Assembly: GCF_021390595.1 (NCBI RefSeq)
Contig: NZ_JAJEJR010000002.1
Coordinates: 868,001-932,000 of the forward strand
Reading direction: 5' to 3'
DNA length: 64,000 bases
From: Paraburkholderia sp. HP33-1
GTDB lineage: Bacteria > Pseudomonadota > Gammaproteobacteria > Burkholderiales > Burkholderiaceae
Position 1 is the first letter of the stretch. Each line of letters starts with the position of its first letter. Below the pieces are notes generated by a model. It ran no database searches and was not told the DNA's origin. It saw only the letters and a list, made by a program, of their open reading frames with translations. Positions 61,967 through 64,000 of this stretch are shown in pieces. A program made the position numbers and the translations under genes.

Positions 61967-62947
61967 TTAAGCGTGGCGGTATCGGTAGTTATTCAGACGC
62001 ATTTCTTTGGGTGTGATCTCATAGGCGCTCTGGAAGGCCCGCGTAAAATGGGCGGCGCTTTTGAAGCCGAGTGAATAGCCGATGTCTTTGATTGGAATGA
62101 TTGGGTTTCGAACGAGGTCGTCTGCGGCGGTGCGCAAGCGAAGATCGCGGATGTAAGCACCAAGCCCGCCTTCATGTTCGAACAGCCGATAAAGCGTACT
62201 ACGCGGGAGCCCTAGCGATTCAATTACGCTCTCAGGTGATAGTTCGCATTCCTGCAGGTTGGCGCGAACATAGCGTCGCACATGATCGAACATCAACGCG
62301 CGGCCGATGGCCCGCTTATTGCCACTCAAACCAGCCTCTTCCCCGAAGGCGGCTGCGATCAGTTGAACGAGGTCGGCGAGCCTGCGATGAGCGTCCTCGA
62401 ACACCATATACCGGAAGTTCTCGACAAGCGTTCTGGCACGCTGGACGATAAGCCGCGTGCCAGGTTTGCGCGGGTCGAGCACGCGGCCGTGTATCGCTCC
62501 CGGGTCGGAGAACACGTGCGCGAGCAAATTGCGGGGCACAACAAGCGTAATGTACCGGCACGCCTGCCGCACTACGCGTGAGGGTTGATCGAGGTCTGTG
62601 GCGAGTACGCTGCCCGCGCATAAGGTGGATTCGCGCTTCCCGGCGTGCGTGATTGCCGAATGCGCTTCACCGTCCAGGAAGATGGTAATGCCGATGCCGC
62701 GTACGGCATCGCGCGAAATGCGGGCGATGGTGCGTTCGAACACGACAGAGTCCGTAAAAGTGTCGCTGATACGGAATTCGCCGATATCGTAGCGGTCGTT
62801 GATGCAGGCGAAGGGCTGTCCGATCTGCTCGAGCGACGGCACCACCTCGATAACATGGCCAAGCTGCTCCCAATAGGCTAGCAGCTGCTGCTGCGGCGGT
62901 AGCCCGGCAACATCGAATCGGTTGTAAGCGATGCGGTTCGAGAGCAT
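61967..62947 (-). CDS. AraC-family transcriptional regulator (FeaR/AraC-binding-like)
   Basis: A 326-residue regulator. The N-terminal domain has the AraC-binding-like pattern (RFDVAGLPPQQQLLAYWEQLGHVIEV), and the C-terminal double HTH includes VIESLGLPRSTLYRLFEHEGGLGAYIRDLRLR and IPIKDIGYSLGFKSAAHFTRAFQSAYEITPKEMR. The target is unknown. It is followed by the padR promoter region; the upstream minus-strand gene is a histidine kinase whose stop is 61 bases away, so they may be co-transcribed. Confidence 0.88.
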   Translation of the reverse strand: MLSNRIAYNRFDVAGLPPQQQLLAYWEQLGHVIEVVPSLEQIGQPFACINDRYDIGEFRISDTFTDSVVFERTIARISRDAVRGIGITIFLDGEAHSAITHAGKRESTLCAGSVLATDLDQPSRVVRQACRYITLVVPRNLLAHVFSDPGAIHGRVLDPRKPGTRLIVQRARTLVENFRYMVFEDAHRRLADLVQLIAAAFGEEAGLSGNKRAIGRALMFDHVRRYVRANLQECELSPESVIESLGLPRSTLYRLFEHEGGLGAYIRDLRLRTAADDLVRNPIIPIKDIGYSLGFKSAAHFTRAFQSAYEITPKEMRLNNYRYRHA

Positions 62948-63008
62948 GAATAGTGATCCGGCGACAAGACAAAACGGCGCAAGATTACCCTAATATCGCC
63001 AATCCACA

Positions 63009-64000
63009 TTATGTTTCGCACGCGTTGCGCTCCAGCGGCAGCCAGAGCATGAAGCGCGTCCCAGTCGCTCCGGAATGCCAGGAAGCCGTACCGCCGACGG
63101 CCTGTGCGCGGCGCCGCTGATTGGTGAGGCCGCGTCCGGCCGTCGACCCCAGCACGCTCTCGACGTCGAACCCCTGACCGTTGTCTTCGATTGCTACCTG
63201 TACGCCGTCCGTCTCGACGGCGGTGCTGACCCGGATCGCGCTTGCACGGGTATGGTGCAGGACGTTGGCGATGCTTTCCTGCACGATGCGCAGGATATGC
63301 AACGCGCTGCTGGGATCGAGCCAGGCCAGCGTGGGCAGCTCCTGCACCTCCCACCGCAGCGCGATGCCCGCGCCCTCCAGCCGCGATTCCAGCCGGAACC
63401 GCAGTGTCGCCAGTAACAGCAGCAGGTCCGCTTCGACCGGCTCCATCGAATCGATCGTCAGCTTGAGGTCGTCGAGGCAATGCTTGAGGATCTGCGAGAC
63501 GTCGGCGTCGCTCGCGTCGCCCCGCTCGACGGAGCGAATCGCGCTGATCAGCGACGAACCGAGTCCGTCGTGCATGTCCTGCATCAGGCGCTGGCGCTCG
63601 TTGCTGATCGTCTGCCGCCGCTCCGCCTCGCGCAGCTGCCGGTGGCTGAGTTCGAGTTCGGCTTCGCGCGCCTTCAGGCGTTGCGCGAGGCCGGCGTTGA
63701 GCTGCTCGACTTCTTCGATGGCGCCGACGTAGCGCCGGTACATCAGGATGGCGAACGTGCAGAACGTGGCGGCGTTGGTATAGGCCCCGAGGAACCAGCC
63801 CTCCAGGCTGACGACGTTGTTGTACAGCATCCAGTCGGACATGCCGAGCAGCACGCACAGCGCCACGCCCGCCGCGATGAACCGTGCCTCGCTGGAGCGG
63901 CGCCACGCGCTGAAGAGGCCCACCCCGCCGACCGCCGCGGCCATCAGTATGGCAACGGCATAGATCGCCGGAACGATGACGGGCACGTCCGGCAGCACCG
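63009..64000 (-). CDS. sensor histidine kinase, 5' part beyond the window
   Basis: At least 330 residues. Visible in order: N-terminal hydrophobic helices (IVPAIYAVAILMAAAVGGVGLF; FIAAGVALCVLLGM; TNAATFCTFAILMYR), a coiled coil, a HisKA_3-type helix with the phosphoacceptor His in LMQDMHDGLGSSLISAI, and HATPase_c (IEDNGQGFDVESVLGSTAGRGLTNQRRRAQAVGG). The frame is open at the window edge; GTG at 63998 is only the last possible in-window start. No cognate regulator is visible, apart from the AraC gene downstream. Confidence 0.85.
   Translation of the reverse strand, partial: VLPDVPVIVPAIYAVAILMAAAVGGVGLFSAWRRSSEARFIAAGVALCVLLGMSDWMLYNNVVSLEGWFLGAYTNAATFCTFAILMYRRYVGAIEEVEQLNAGLAQRLKAREAELELSHRQLREAERRQTISNERQRLMQDMHDGLGSSLISAIRSVERGDASDADVSQILKHCLDDLKLTIDSMEPVEADLLLLLATLRFRLESRLEGAGIALRWEVQELPTLAWLDPSSALHILRIVQESIANVLHHTRASAIRVSTAVETDGVQVAIEDNGQGFDVESVLGSTAGRGLTNQRRRAQAVGGTASWHSGATGTRFMLWLPLERNACET

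Noticed and set aside
1..64000. CRISPR arrays, tRNA or rRNA genes, toxin-antitoxin pairs, restriction systems
   Set aside because: No regularly spaced repeats, cloverleaf genes, cas genes or such gene pairs were seen on reading either strand.

Overview
The window is high-GC DNA with gene families, small DUF proteins and codon usage typical of the Burkholderia/Paraburkholderia group of betaproteobacteria. The evidence is a Burkholderia-type H-NS-like protein, DUF4148 and DUF1488 proteins, a second IF-1 copy, and nasST without nitrate reductase genes. It looks chromosomal. One insertion sequence and one decayed prophage fragment are the only clear mobile DNA. No tRNA, rRNA or CRISPR array was seen.

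Layout. 0-1.8 kb: the end of a multi-pass membrane protein gene, then a scrambled phage tail remnant. 1.8-11.3 kb: mixed housekeeping and hypothetical genes (CDP-diacylglycerol pyrophosphatase, amidase, FMN reductase, J-protein, phosphatase-like protein, H-NS-like protein, small secreted and membrane proteins). 11.4-21.4 kb: a complete-looking L-rhamnose uptake and non-phosphorylative oxidation cluster. It holds two SDR dehydrogenases, L-rhamnonate dehydratase, a LysR regulator, mutarotase, lactonase and a four-gene ABC importer. 21.4-23.1 kb: nasS/nasT. 23.4-39.6 kb: IF-1, small DUF proteins, a YheO/DauR-type regulator, ferredoxin, purine permease, a slipin/NfeD pair, a divergent AraC regulator and acyl-CoA synthetase, CsbD, an AI-2E family permease, an SLC13-type permease and an amino-acid-binding protein.

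39.8-59.9 kb is the most striking part. Ten sites matching TTGAY-N4-RTCAA (the FNR/ANR/CRP-FNR family box) lie in the intergenic spaces of a gene set that looks built for oxygen limitation and dormancy. The set is two tandem UspA proteins plus a coupled UspA fragment, an HPF-like ribosome factor, two DUF1488-type contexts, Hsp20, a bifunctional APH/AAA kinase-like protein, SagB and Acg-type nitroreductases, a DHH phosphoesterase, a CBS-BON protein, a c-type cytochrome, a phosphoribosyltransferase, a NarL-type regulator and a three-gene sensor operon. The families overlap strongly with the mycobacterial DosR dormancy regulon and recall the low-oxygen-activated (lxa) locus described in Burkholderia cenocepacia. 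An IS1182-like element with perfect 18-bp ends and a GATA target duplication has split the Acg-type nitroreductase gene of this locus.

59.9-64 kb: a PadR regulator and siderophore-interacting (ferric reductase) pair resembling E. coli YqjI/YqjH, with a perfect 26-bp palindrome over its promoter. An AraC regulator and a histidine kinase that runs off the right edge follow.
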